Source: Pirellulales bacterium | Lineage (GTDB): Bacteria; Planctomycetota; Planctomycetia; Pirellulales; JAEUIK01 | DNA: 64,000 bases | Assembly (NCBI GenBank): GCA_019636335.1 | Contig: JAHBXR010000004.1 | Coordinates: 1-64,000 of the forward strand | Direction of reading: 5' to 3' | Part shown: piece by piece, positions 50,777 through 58,951 of the stretch | Layout of the letters: each line of letters opens with the position of its first letter | Position numbering within the stretch: the stretch's first letter is position 1 | Program-made: the position numbers and the translations under genes | Notes under the pieces: model-generated | What the model was told of the DNA's origin: nothing | The model's input: only the letters and a program-made list of their open reading frames with translations | The model's database searches: none

Positions 50777-52447
50777 ATGGAACCCGCGCTATCTCGCCAC
50801 CCATGGTCATTCTGGAATCTCATCTATACGCACAACCCGTTCTATTTATTGAGTGCCCTGCTGATCCTCTACGGCTTGAGACTGAGCTTCGACTCGCCCG
50901 TTACCGTGCGCACCTCTTGCGTTTTGGCGATCTCGTTGGCGGCCTATGCCGCGATACTGACCGCCATGGGTTGGCTGGTCGTGCGTTATGGCATCTGGGA
51001 CGATGCCCGCACGATTCTGCTTGCCGTGCTGATCGTGCTCCTGTCGCTGGGCAACAGTTTCGACCTGCTGGCCATCCGGCATGTCGAGGCGGGAAGACTG
51101 ATTCTGTTCCTCAGCTTTGTGTATGCGATCGCTCTGGGCGAATTGCTACTGGCGGCACTGAGGATTCGCCTGCCACTTGCGTTGCGCGCGCCTTGCCATC
51201 TGATGCTGGCGCTGATCTATCTCTATCCGCTCTATCTTGCTCGCGTGGTCGACACGTCGAACACCTGGCCCCCCGTGGCCTGGGCTATGTTGCTCCTCTC
51301 TCCGTTGGCGGCGTTCTCGATCTTGCTGTTCTTGCCAGCGACTCGCTTGCCGCGCGAGCGGTTCTTCCTCGCCGGTACGCCTTGGGAGTGGCCCTGGTTT
51401 CCCTGGGTGTTGCCCGCCGTGTTGGTGCTGGGTCTGTTTGGACGATGCTACATGCTCAGCTACTCGTTTGTGCCGGTGCAGGGCAATGCCGCTGCCATGG
51501 AGCCCTACTTTTTCGTGCTTCCCTTGTTGGCACTGGCGGTGGTCGCGATCGAATTGGCGCGCGCGAACGGTTGCCGTCGCGTGGAGCACGTGCTGACGAT
51601 CTTGGGAGGGCTCGTCGTGCTTTTGCCTGTAACCAGCGCGCAGCATGCTTATCAGGATCGCTTTCTGCCACTCATCGTCGCACAACTAGGCTCGCCCTTG
51701 TTCCTCACGTTCGTCACGCTGGCAGTGTTCTATGGGTATGTTTGGCTGCGAGGCAATCGGCTGGCGGAACTGGGACTCTACGCGGCGCTTGCGAGCCTGG
51801 TTTTCGTCGCACCTCAGACGGTGCATCTGCGAGCTGCCGTGGCGGCGCAGTGGCTTCCTCTCGTGTTGGCGACCCTGGTGGCCGGATATCAGGCACTACG
51901 TTGGCGCACTTCGTATCGCTGGGTGTGGGGGGCCGGAATGCTGCTTCTGATGGGCTCCGCGGCCCTGCGCGAGACAGCGTTCGTCGCACACGAAGGTTTC
52001 CTTCCGCGCCACCTCGCCTTGTTATTGCTACTCCTCATCGCTCACTTCTGTCACGATGCCTTTACTTTCGTGGTGCGTGGCGCCGCGGCGCTGCTGCTCG
52101 CGGCGACGTGTATCGCCGGCGCGGTCCATGCGGACACCATGCTCCCCGCTTGGGGTGATCTCGACACGCTGATCTACGAGATTGCCTTGCTATCGCTGGG
52201 GGTTTGGTTTGCCTGGCGCATGACCAGTTACTTTTTGCTGGCCACGGTGGCGTTCGCCGTCGCGGGTACGCTCTCGGTCGCACTCTGGCCCTTGATCGAA
52301 GATCTCCGGCGCGTGTACTTGCGCGAAGGCTTTGAACCAATCGTGGGAGGCGTTGCCTGCATGTTGCTCGCCATAGCAATCAGTCTGGCCAAGATGGGCG
52401 CCTGCCGACGATGGCCCTTGCCCGTGCGGCGCTGGCGGTTGATCTAA
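50777..52447 (+). CDS. Polytopic membrane protein of unknown function
   Basis: A 556-residue protein with about 14-16 hydrophobic helices (for example NPFYLLSALLILYGLRLSF, ILLAVLIVLLSLGNSFDLLA, FYGYVWLRGNRLAELGLYAA and MLLAIAISLAKMGACRRW near the end). The start at 50777 has AGGAGGGAACGAGG upstream. There is no recognised transporter or transferase motif; acidic loops are few. The upstream in-frame extension is Arg/Pro-rich and unlikely to be translated. It is followed, about 190 bases on, by a VWA protein. Confidence 0.8.
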   Translation: MEPALSRHPWSFWNLIYTHNPFYLLSALLILYGLRLSFDSPVTVRTSCVLAISLAAYAAILTAMGWLVVRYGIWDDARTILLAVLIVLLSLGNSFDLLAIRHVEAGRLILFLSFVYAIALGELLLAALRIRLPLALRAPCHLMLALIYLYPLYLARVVDTSNTWPPVAWAMLLLSPLAAFSILLFLPATRLPRERFFLAGTPWEWPWFPWVLPAVLVLGLFGRCYMLSYSFVPVQGNAAAMEPYFFVLPLLALAVVAIELARANGCRRVEHVLTILGGLVVLLPVTSAQHAYQDRFLPLIVAQLGSPLFLTFVTLAVFYGYVWLRGNRLAELGLYAALASLVFVAPQTVHLRAAVAAQWLPLVLATLVAGYQALRWRTSYRWVWGAGMLLLMGSAALRETAFVAHEGFLPRHLALLLLLLIAHFCHDAFTFVVRGAAALLLAATCIAGAVHADTMLPAWGDLDTLIYEIALLSLGVWFAWRMTSYFLLATVAFAVAGTLSVALWPLIEDLRRVYLREGFEPIVGGVACMLLAIAISLAKMGACRRWPLPVRRWRLI

Positions 52448-52633
52448 GTTGGGCCACAGTCGCCAGGCAGATGCCCCTATTCCGCTCCGCGCCGTCAGTA
52501 ATCAAAGCAACACGCGAGTTTTTGCCTCTTGGCGGCGTAACAATCGCCCCGCTTCTGCGCCTACATGAACATCTCAGGTCGTGCCCGTGGTGGGCGCGCT
52601 GGTGGTTCTATCGTCGCAAGGAGCACAACCTCC

Positions 52634-54058
52634 ATGACTATTCGTCACTTCGCTCGTCTCGCGGTGGCCGTCGTTCTGGCGGTCGCCCTGGGCAATCTGC
52701 CCTCGGCGGTCTTCGCCCAGCAAGGGCGCGCCGTCATGTTCGATCAATTGCTCGAGTATGTGGAACTGCAGGTTCCCGAGACCAAGATCGAGCAACTCGT
52801 GGCCACCTCGCCGACCCGCTTCATCCTGGGCAGCGAGCAACTCGATCGCTTGCGCGCCGCCGGCGCCTCGGAGCAACTGCTGCAAACGCTCGCCGCGCGC
52901 AGCCCGGCGGTCGCTGCCGGCTCCGATGTGACCGACCTGGTCTTGATCCTCGACTGCTCGGGCAGCATGAACGACAGGCTCGTCGACGGTGGCAGCAAGT
53001 GGCAGGCCGCGCGACAGGCCGCCCTACAACTGATCGACAGCATTCCGGAAGGGCGCCATCTGAGCGTCATCGTCTATGGAACCGACCTGGCGCGCAAATG
53101 TCATTCGGTCGATCTCGTGCGCGGCCTACAGCCCCTGACGTCTGGCGATAAGGAGGAACTGGCAAGCTACCTTGGACGCCTGAAGGCCGTCGGCCACACC
53201 CCCATCGCCAACTCGCTGGAACTGGCCGGCACGCAACTCGAAAACGCGTCGGGCATGTCGAGCATCGTCCTCATCACCGATGGCATGGAAAGCTGCCACG
53301 GAGATCCGGCCGCGATGGCCGGCAAGCTCGTCGAACGTTTTCCCCATCTGCGCGGCGGCATCAACGTCGTCGGCTTCTGCCTGGGTGAGGCGGAATCGCG
53401 GCAGGTGGCTCGCATTGCCGAAGCCGGCCAGGGACAGTTCTACGACGCCCGCAATGCCGAGCAGTTGTTGACCAGCATGCGCAAGATCGAAACGAGCGTC
53501 GTCCAGCCCGCCCCGCCGCTCGAGGTCAATCTGGCAGGACTCTCGGCCCTCGACCGACTATTGATCGAACAACTGCGCGACGCCGACATCGACGTGCGGA
53601 CCCAGGCCGCCAAGACTTTGGGAGAGCGCCAGGTGCAAGCCGCCGTGCCGGCGCTGCGCAACTTGCTCCTGCAGGCTCCCTACGGCTCGGGCATCTTCGG
53701 CGATGTGGATCGCGATGCGGCGCTCGATGCGATCCTGGCCATCGACGCCGAGCAGGCCGGCGCCGCATTAACGGCCGCGCTGACTTCCGCCGAGCGCAAG
53801 GTGCGTCTCTGGGCCGCCGAAGAAGTGGGCGATCACCGGGTCGTCGCGGCGGTCGACGCCGTGGTTCGCCGCCTGCTGGCCATGAACGACCAGGACTTGC
53901 CCACCTCGGCCATCAACGGCACGGATGAAGCCGATGCGTTGTTCAAGGCCCTGCAAAACACCTCGCCCGAGCGGCTCGAAGAGACCGTGCTGCAATTGCT
54001 CCGCGGCCGAAGTGCCAACGTCAAGGCCTGGGCCTCGAGCAAGGCACGCCAGTTGTAA
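52634..54058 (+). CDS. Secreted VWA-domain protein with HEAT repeats
   Basis: A 474-residue exported protein. The signal peptide ends near AVFAQQ (residue 30). A von Willebrand factor A domain covers about 98-270 with the MIDAS DCSGSMND at residue 105, later GHTPIANSLE and SIVLITDGMESC. Residues 300-470 are HEAT-type repeats (RDADIDVRTQAAKTLGERQV, LWAAEEVGDHRVVAAVDAVV). The combination suggests metal-dependent protein binding rather than catalysis. It is separated by about 150 bases from the next gene, with a hairpin in between. Confidence 0.87.
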   Translation: MTIRHFARLAVAVVLAVALGNLPSAVFAQQGRAVMFDQLLEYVELQVPETKIEQLVATSPTRFILGSEQLDRLRAAGASEQLLQTLAARSPAVAAGSDVTDLVLILDCSGSMNDRLVDGGSKWQAARQAALQLIDSIPEGRHLSVIVYGTDLARKCHSVDLVRGLQPLTSGDKEELASYLGRLKAVGHTPIANSLELAGTQLENASGMSSIVLITDGMESCHGDPAAMAGKLVERFPHLRGGINVVGFCLGEAESRQVARIAEAGQGQFYDARNAEQLLTSMRKIETSVVQPAPPLEVNLAGLSALDRLLIEQLRDADIDVRTQAAKTLGERQVQAAVPALRNLLLQAPYGSGIFGDVDRDAALDAILAIDAEQAGAALTAALTSAERKVRLWAAEEVGDHRVVAAVDAVVRRLLAMNDQDLPTSAINGTDEADALFKALQNTSPERLEETVLQLLRGRSANVKAWASSKARQL

Positions 54059-54103
54059 ACGACCATTACGCTTGCTCATCAAGCAAACTCAGGAGCGCCC
54101 CAG

Positions 54104-54132
54104 CAGCCGACCGGCTTCCAACCGGTCGGCTG
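54104..54132. terminator. Hairpin with 11-bp stem after the VWA gene
   Basis: CAGCCGACCGG pairs perfectly with CCGGTCGGCTG around a 7-base loop, 45 bases after the VWA gene stop. No T-tract follows, so it may be a Rho-type or bidirectional terminator, or a dispersed palindrome. Confidence 0.4.
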
Positions 54133-54207
54133 GCGGCGTTTCGACCGGCCACTTTCTCGGTTACAGTGGTGGCACTTGTCGCAACGCTGCTCCGGGAGTG
54201 CGAGATC

Positions 54208-55212
54208 ATGTCCGTACGCGTATGTGTCTGGCGTCCGTTCGTCATGCTGAGTCTCGTGCTGGTCGTGTGTGCCACGGCCGTGGCCGACGATCTGCGTTTG
54301 AACCAGATCCAGGTCATCGCCACGCACAACAGCTATCACGTGCGGCCGCCAGAAAAGGCCCTCAAGGCGGCCATCGCGGCCAACAAGGAAGCCGGTACTT
54401 GGGACTACACGCGGCAACCGCTCGATCGCCAGTTGGATGAGGGCGTGCGCAGCTTCGAGCTCGATCTGCACGTGGCCAAGGATGGCACCTGGCGAGTGAT
54501 GCACGTGCCGATGCTCGACGCCGGCACCACGGTCGAGACGTTCGCCGAGGCCCTGCAAGTGATCCGCGCCTGGTCCGACGCACACCCGCGGCACGTGCCG
54601 ATCTCGCTCCTCTTGGAGCTCAAGGAAGAAGGTTTTGGACTGAGCCGCGCTTACCGTCGCCCCGAGGCCGCGGATCTCGACCAGCTCGACGAGCTGATTC
54701 GATCGGCCTTCTCCGCGGATCGCCTGTTGACGCCCGACGATGTGCGCGGCGATCACACGTCGCTCTATGAAGCCGTTCACACCACGGGCTGGCCCAAGCT
54801 ATCGGACGTCGCCGGACAGGTGTTCGTCATCTTGCACGAACAAGGTCCCCATCGCGCGGCCTATCTGAAAGGCCGCGAGGCCTTGGAAGGACGAGCCATG
54901 TTCGTCGAGTCGGAGCTGGGACAGCCTCATTCGGCCGTGCTGATTCGCAACAATCCGCAAGATCGCCAGACCGATGACCTTGCCCGCGAAGGTTATCTGG
55001 TGCGGACGCGCGTCGATTCGCAGGGGAGCATCCGCCCCGCGCAGCGCGAGCGTGCCCTGGCCAGCGGCGCCCACATCCTCACGACCGACTATCCGCGCGG
55101 TGAAGAGCACGGGCAGGAGCCCTTCACCTTTCCGCAAGACGCCCCCGCGCGTGTGAATCCGATCACGGGCAAGGAACGGGCGCCAGGGACGCTCGCCGAG
55201 CCGATTCCCTGA
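54208..55212 (+). CDS. Calcium-dependent PI-PLC-type phosphodiesterase
   Basis: A 334-residue exported enzyme of the PLC-like phosphodiesterase TIM-barrel fold. The signal peptide ends near TAVADDL. NQIQVIATHNSYH carries the first catalytic histidine, RSFELDLHVAKDG supplies acidic metal ligands, and VMHVPMLD the second histidine. TLAEPIP closes the C-terminus. It probably hydrolyses a phosphoinositide-like or glycerophosphodiester substrate. The start at 54208 follows GGGAGTGCGAG. Confidence 0.85.
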   Translation: MSVRVCVWRPFVMLSLVLVVCATAVADDLRLNQIQVIATHNSYHVRPPEKALKAAIAANKEAGTWDYTRQPLDRQLDEGVRSFELDLHVAKDGTWRVMHVPMLDAGTTVETFAEALQVIRAWSDAHPRHVPISLLLELKEEGFGLSRAYRRPEAADLDQLDELIRSAFSADRLLTPDDVRGDHTSLYEAVHTTGWPKLSDVAGQVFVILHEQGPHRAAYLKGREALEGRAMFVESELGQPHSAVLIRNNPQDRQTDDLAREGYLVRTRVDSQGSIRPAQRERALASGAHILTTDYPRGEEHGQEPFTFPQDAPARVNPITGKERAPGTLAEPIP

Positions 55213-55220
55213 TTCTTCGA

Positions 55221-55445
55221 TCAACTCTGTCGCATCCCGCCGGTGTCGCAGAGGTGGGCGAAGGTTCGTTCACAACGCTCGCTCCGCCAACGTTGAAATT
55301 GGCGGCTCTTGGCCCTCTTCAAGCGGCGCCGATTGGCATACACGACTCGCTGGAACTCGGACGGTTTGTCGGTCCAGCGTGAACGGTAGGGCTGCATCCG
55401 CTCGGGGATATAGGTCCGCAACGCCATGGCATCGGCCAATTCCAA
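55221..55445 (-). pseudogene. Truncated transposase remnant
   Basis: About 74 residues corresponding to the C-terminal part of a DDE transposase common in planctomycetes. RTYIPERMQPYRSRWTDKP is followed by VVYANRRRLKRAKSRQFQ and RSERCERTFAHLCDTGGM. The frame is closed by a stop at its 5' side and ends just after GGMRQS, before the usual C-terminal block. There are no intact terminal repeats, so it is a dead fragment in the 350-base gap between the PI-PLC gene and the sigma factor gene. Confidence 0.65.
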
Positions 55446-55570
55446 GGTGGCTGCCGCAGTTGCACCTTGACACGGGCATGTGATTTACGATCCTGGGAGT
55501 TTTCCAAGCATCTGCCAATGGCGAGATCCAGGCGATCGACGCGGGGGCACGGTTCGAGGGAGCTAAGGCC

Positions 55571-56188
55571 GTGGAGCAACTTCCGTCTCGGATTACCGTG
55601 GAGAATGTTCCGTTGTTCGTCGAGGCTGCGCGAACGGGGGCGGATGACGCCCTTTCGCGATTGCTGGAGTCGTATCGCACCTATCTACGACGTGTGGCAC
55701 GTCGCGAGTTGGCTGGCGATCTGCGAGGGAAGATCGATCCATCTGACCTGGCGCAAATCACTCTGATCGAAGCGCATCGCGATTTCGTGCAGTTCACATC
55801 CTCGACGCACTCTCGACTACGAACGTGGCTCGGGCAGTTGATGATTAACAATGTTGCGGATGCCAAACGATGGTTCCGTAGCACGGCGAAACGCGACATT
55901 TCTCGCGAAGTACCTCTTGATTCGAGTCTCAAGGAGGTATCCGCCTACGAGGACGTTCCTCGAGAGGCAGTGTACTCGCTGTCGGGCCAGTTTCAGGTGG
56001 CGCTCGAAAGGCTGCCGCAGACGTACCGAGAGATCATTCTTCTGCGACACTTCGAGCGCCTATCATTTCCAGAAATTGGACAGCGGATGAACAAGACCAC
56101 CGACGCCGCGCGGATGTTCTACAGTCGCGCGATGTCGGCTCTGAAATCCGAGTGTGAGCATGACGATCAACCCGACGCAAAGCGATAA
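55571..56188 (+). CDS. ECF-type RNA polymerase sigma factor (planctomycete kinase-linked type)
   Basis: A 205-residue sigma-70 family factor. Region 2 includes LRGKIDPSDLAQITLIEAHR and FRTWLGQLMINNVADAKRWFR-like sequence. Region 4 is ALERLPQTYREIILLRHFER followed by LSFPEIGQRMNKTTDAARM. The start is GTG with GAGGGAGC upstream. Its 3' end overlaps the kinase gene by about 29 bases; such overlapping ECF/kinase pairs suggest that phosphorylation controls the sigma factor. There is no anti-sigma factor gene nearby. Confidence 0.92.
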   Translation: MEQLPSRITVENVPLFVEAARTGADDALSRLLESYRTYLRRVARRELAGDLRGKIDPSDLAQITLIEAHRDFVQFTSSTHSRLRTWLGQLMINNVADAKRWFRSTAKRDISREVPLDSSLKEVSAYEDVPREAVYSLSGQFQVALERLPQTYREIILLRHFERLSFPEIGQRMNKTTDAARMFYSRAMSALKSECEHDDQPDAKR

Positions 56189-58769
56189 CCGTAGTTCCGA
56201 TGGCCATGAAGTAAACAACGCCCAGCATCATGCTCGTGCGTCCTCTTCCCACGGGTCACGCCTATCGCGTCATCCCGAGTTGGCGCACCTGCAAGATTTC
56301 ATCGATGCGTTTGACGCGGTGCTGCATGCGTCTTCCGTGACTACGGAGCGGGCCGATGCTCAAAAGACGAACCAAGGAGATTTCTTCGGCCGATTCGCGC
56401 TCGACCGTATGTTGGGTTCCGGTGGCTTCGGAACGGTCTTTCTCGCCTTCGATCCCATGCTCGGCCGGCAGGTTGCGCTGAAGCTTCCTCGCGTGGAAGT
56501 GTGGCAGTCGCAGGAATTGCACGATCGATTCTTGCGAGAAGGACGAGCTGCGGCAGGACTCGATCATCCCAACATACTTCCCGTCTACGAATCGGGGGAA
56601 CTCGCCGGACTCGGCTTCATCGTCAGCGCCTACTGTGCGGGACCAACCCTGGGCCAGTGGATGGAGCAGGAACAGCCGCCACGTTCGCCAAAGCTTGCGG
56701 CCCGGCTCGTCATGCAACTCGCCAGGGGCGTCCATCATGCGCACGAGCGTGGTGTGCTGCACCGCGATATCAAACCGTCGAACGTGTTGCTTGAGCCATG
56801 TGCCGATTCACGTGCCGCAGATTCGTTCATGCCACGCCTGACCGATTTCGGTTTGGCGAAGCAACTGAACGAAGTCTCGGTCGACACCGCTCCAGGCATC
56901 CAGGCTGGAACACCGCGTTACATGGCCCCCGAACAGTTGGCCAGCGACGGCAAGCGGGACATCGGCGTGTTCACCGATGTCTATGCTTTGGGGGTCGTGC
57001 TCTACGAGGTGCTCGCGGACAAGCCCCCTTTCGATGACGCTAATCCGTTTGCCCTGGCCCGTGCGATTCAAGAGGATGAACCAACCTCGATACGATCGGT
57101 GCGTCCCGATATCCCCCGTGACTTGGAAACGATCTGCCTCAAATGCCTGGAAAAAGACAAGACGAGACGCTACGGGACGGCACGCGAGTTGGCTGACGAC
57201 CTGGAACGATTTCTTGATGGCCATGAGGTAACAGCACGACCCTTGGGCTTCGGTACGCGATTTCTACGCCGATGTCGACAGCACCGGCTCGTTACGGCTT
57301 TGGTTAGTCTGCTGGTTGTCGGTTCGATCGTTGGGCTTGGCAGCATCTTCCATCAGTGGCGGAGTGCCAACCGCTATGCCGCCGCCGTCGAAGCGAGTCT
57401 GATTCAGGCCGAGCAAGGGCTCGTCAACATGTCCTGGGTAATCGAGGAGATGCACCTGTGGACGATGAGTGGCGATCCTTTCTTCACCGGCAATAGCGAC
57501 CAGTTGCGAAGCTATTACGAACGCATGCTGGCACGGCCGGCCCCGCTTCGTCCTTCGCTCGCCTACGAAGCCACGATGCAGTCGTTTCATGCCCGCGTTG
57601 CAGAATTGGCCAATCACCCTGAAGAAGCCCGACGACACTTTCGAGAGAGCATCGACTCTTGGGTAGAATTGATCCGCAGAGAGCCTACCAACCAGGATTA
57701 TCGGCAAGCACTGGCCGCGAACCTGTTCTCTTACGGCGCGCACCTTCGTCGGCACAACGAGTTGGACAATCCGTTGGCGCAACCCTACGAGTATCTGGTT
57801 CTCTATCGGTATCTCCTCGGCATGGAACCTGCACAGGGATCCATCATCGCCGACTTCGCTGGGTATCTCTTGGAGCGAGGCAAAGCGCTGTCCCGTGCAG
57901 GAGAAACGCCAGCCGCTCACGAGCAGTTCCACTTGGCGGTGGTACTTGTTGTCAATGCACGTGGCAAGTTTCCCCGCGACGAGCGCTTCACTTGGATTCA
58001 CGCGGTATCCAGCTTCTACCTCGCTTGCAGTTCGAGGCAGCTCGGATTGAAAAGCCAGGCCATTCAGCATTTCACCGGCTGCAACAACCTGCTGGACGAA
58101 ATGGCACCGCAACGCGGCGAAAATGCCGAGTGGCTGTTCTACCGTGCGGAGGCCAGCCGGCTTCAAGCTGCCTGTATGCGTGATTCCGGGAATACCGACG
58201 AAGCGATCTCGATGTTTGAGACGGCACTTCACTTCTTCGAGCGAATGAAGAACGAAGAGGGAGAATCCCAGCGAGCGCTCAACTTGCTGGCGTCGACCTC
58301 GCTGAATCTTGCCGAACTCTACAAGCAGAAAAACAAACCCGAGTATGGCATCCTGAACTACGAACGATTCTGCGACTATGCCGGTCAGGCCATTCTCCGG
58401 CGCAGTGTCGCGAAACGTTATGCCGAGAGATTGCCCAAGGTTTTACTGGAGTTGGCTCGCAACGACCTGGCCAACGGACGTGACGAGGACGCCAACCGTC
58501 GCTTGATCTTTGCTTGCGAAGCCCTGGCGTATATCGATCCGCCGCGCGACGCGCATGCCGCGCCACGGCTGGTGTGGGCAGAGTGCCTGGGCCTACGGGC
58601 GGAGCTTGCCAAGAACCAGGGCCGCATCGACGAGGCGCTCAATCTCCACCGCAGCGCCCTCGAAGTACTCGACATCGACTTCCGCGACCTCAGCCGTCGC
58701 CAACGCGTCCAAGAACAGGTCGAACATCACCGGGCCGCCATCCAGGCGATCAATGCGGCCGCCGGATGA
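56160..58769 (+). CDS. Serine/threonine protein kinase with TM helix and TPR-like C-terminus
   Basis: An 869-residue bacterial Hanks-type kinase. After about 70 variable residues, the kinase domain has the Gly loop LGSGGFGTVFLAFD, ALKLPR (Lys), GVLHRDIKPSNVLL, DFGLAK and GTPRYMAPEQL. A membrane helix lies at about 377-397 (VTALVSLLVVGSIVGLGSIF). The extracytoplasmic or C-terminal half is helical and repeat-like (SIDSWVELIRREPTNQDY, DEAISMFETALHFFERMKN). It overlaps the sigma factor gene, so the two are translationally linked. An alternative GTG start lies at 56154. Confidence 0.92.
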   Translation: MTINPTQSDNRSSDGHEVNNAQHHARASSSHGSRLSRHPELAHLQDFIDAFDAVLHASSVTTERADAQKTNQGDFFGRFALDRMLGSGGFGTVFLAFDPMLGRQVALKLPRVEVWQSQELHDRFLREGRAAAGLDHPNILPVYESGELAGLGFIVSAYCAGPTLGQWMEQEQPPRSPKLAARLVMQLARGVHHAHERGVLHRDIKPSNVLLEPCADSRAADSFMPRLTDFGLAKQLNEVSVDTAPGIQAGTPRYMAPEQLASDGKRDIGVFTDVYALGVVLYEVLADKPPFDDANPFALARAIQEDEPTSIRSVRPDIPRDLETICLKCLEKDKTRRYGTARELADDLERFLDGHEVTARPLGFGTRFLRRCRQHRLVTALVSLLVVGSIVGLGSIFHQWRSANRYAAAVEASLIQAEQGLVNMSWVIEEMHLWTMSGDPFFTGNSDQLRSYYERMLARPAPLRPSLAYEATMQSFHARVAELANHPEEARRHFRESIDSWVELIRREPTNQDYRQALAANLFSYGAHLRRHNELDNPLAQPYEYLVLYRYLLGMEPAQGSIIADFAGYLLERGKALSRAGETPAAHEQFHLAVVLVVNARGKFPRDERFTWIHAVSSFYLACSSRQLGLKSQAIQHFTGCNNLLDEMAPQRGENAEWLFYRAEASRLQAACMRDSGNTDEAISMFETALHFFERMKNEEGESQRALNLLASTSLNLAELYKQKNKPEYGILNYERFCDYAGQAILRRSVAKRYAERLPKVLLELARNDLANGRDEDANRRLIFACEALAYIDPPRDAHAAPRLVWAECLGLRAELAKNQGRIDEALNLHRSALEVLDIDFRDLSRRQRVQEQVEHHRAAIQAINAAAG

Positions 58770-58777
58770 ATCGCAGT

Positions 58778-58800
58778 AACTCATTGTCTACCAATGAGTT
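58778..58800 (+). terminator. Hairpin after the kinase gene
   Basis: AACTCATTG (58778-58786) pairs exactly with CAATGAGTT (58792-58800), loop TCTAC, 9 bases after the kinase stop. Only short T runs follow. It is a probable end of the ECF/kinase transcription unit. Confidence 0.45.
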
Positions 58801-58951
58801 TAGCCTCTCGACCTGGGCCGCTCCGCGAAAAATACTGAATTTTATGTTCGGTTTTTGGCTTGATTCCTCGCTTACGTAAGTAGGGGCGCAATCGGCGCTC
58901 GGCCGCTGCCCTCTTTACTTTATTTGGCTTCGAGCGAGGAGAATTTCCACG

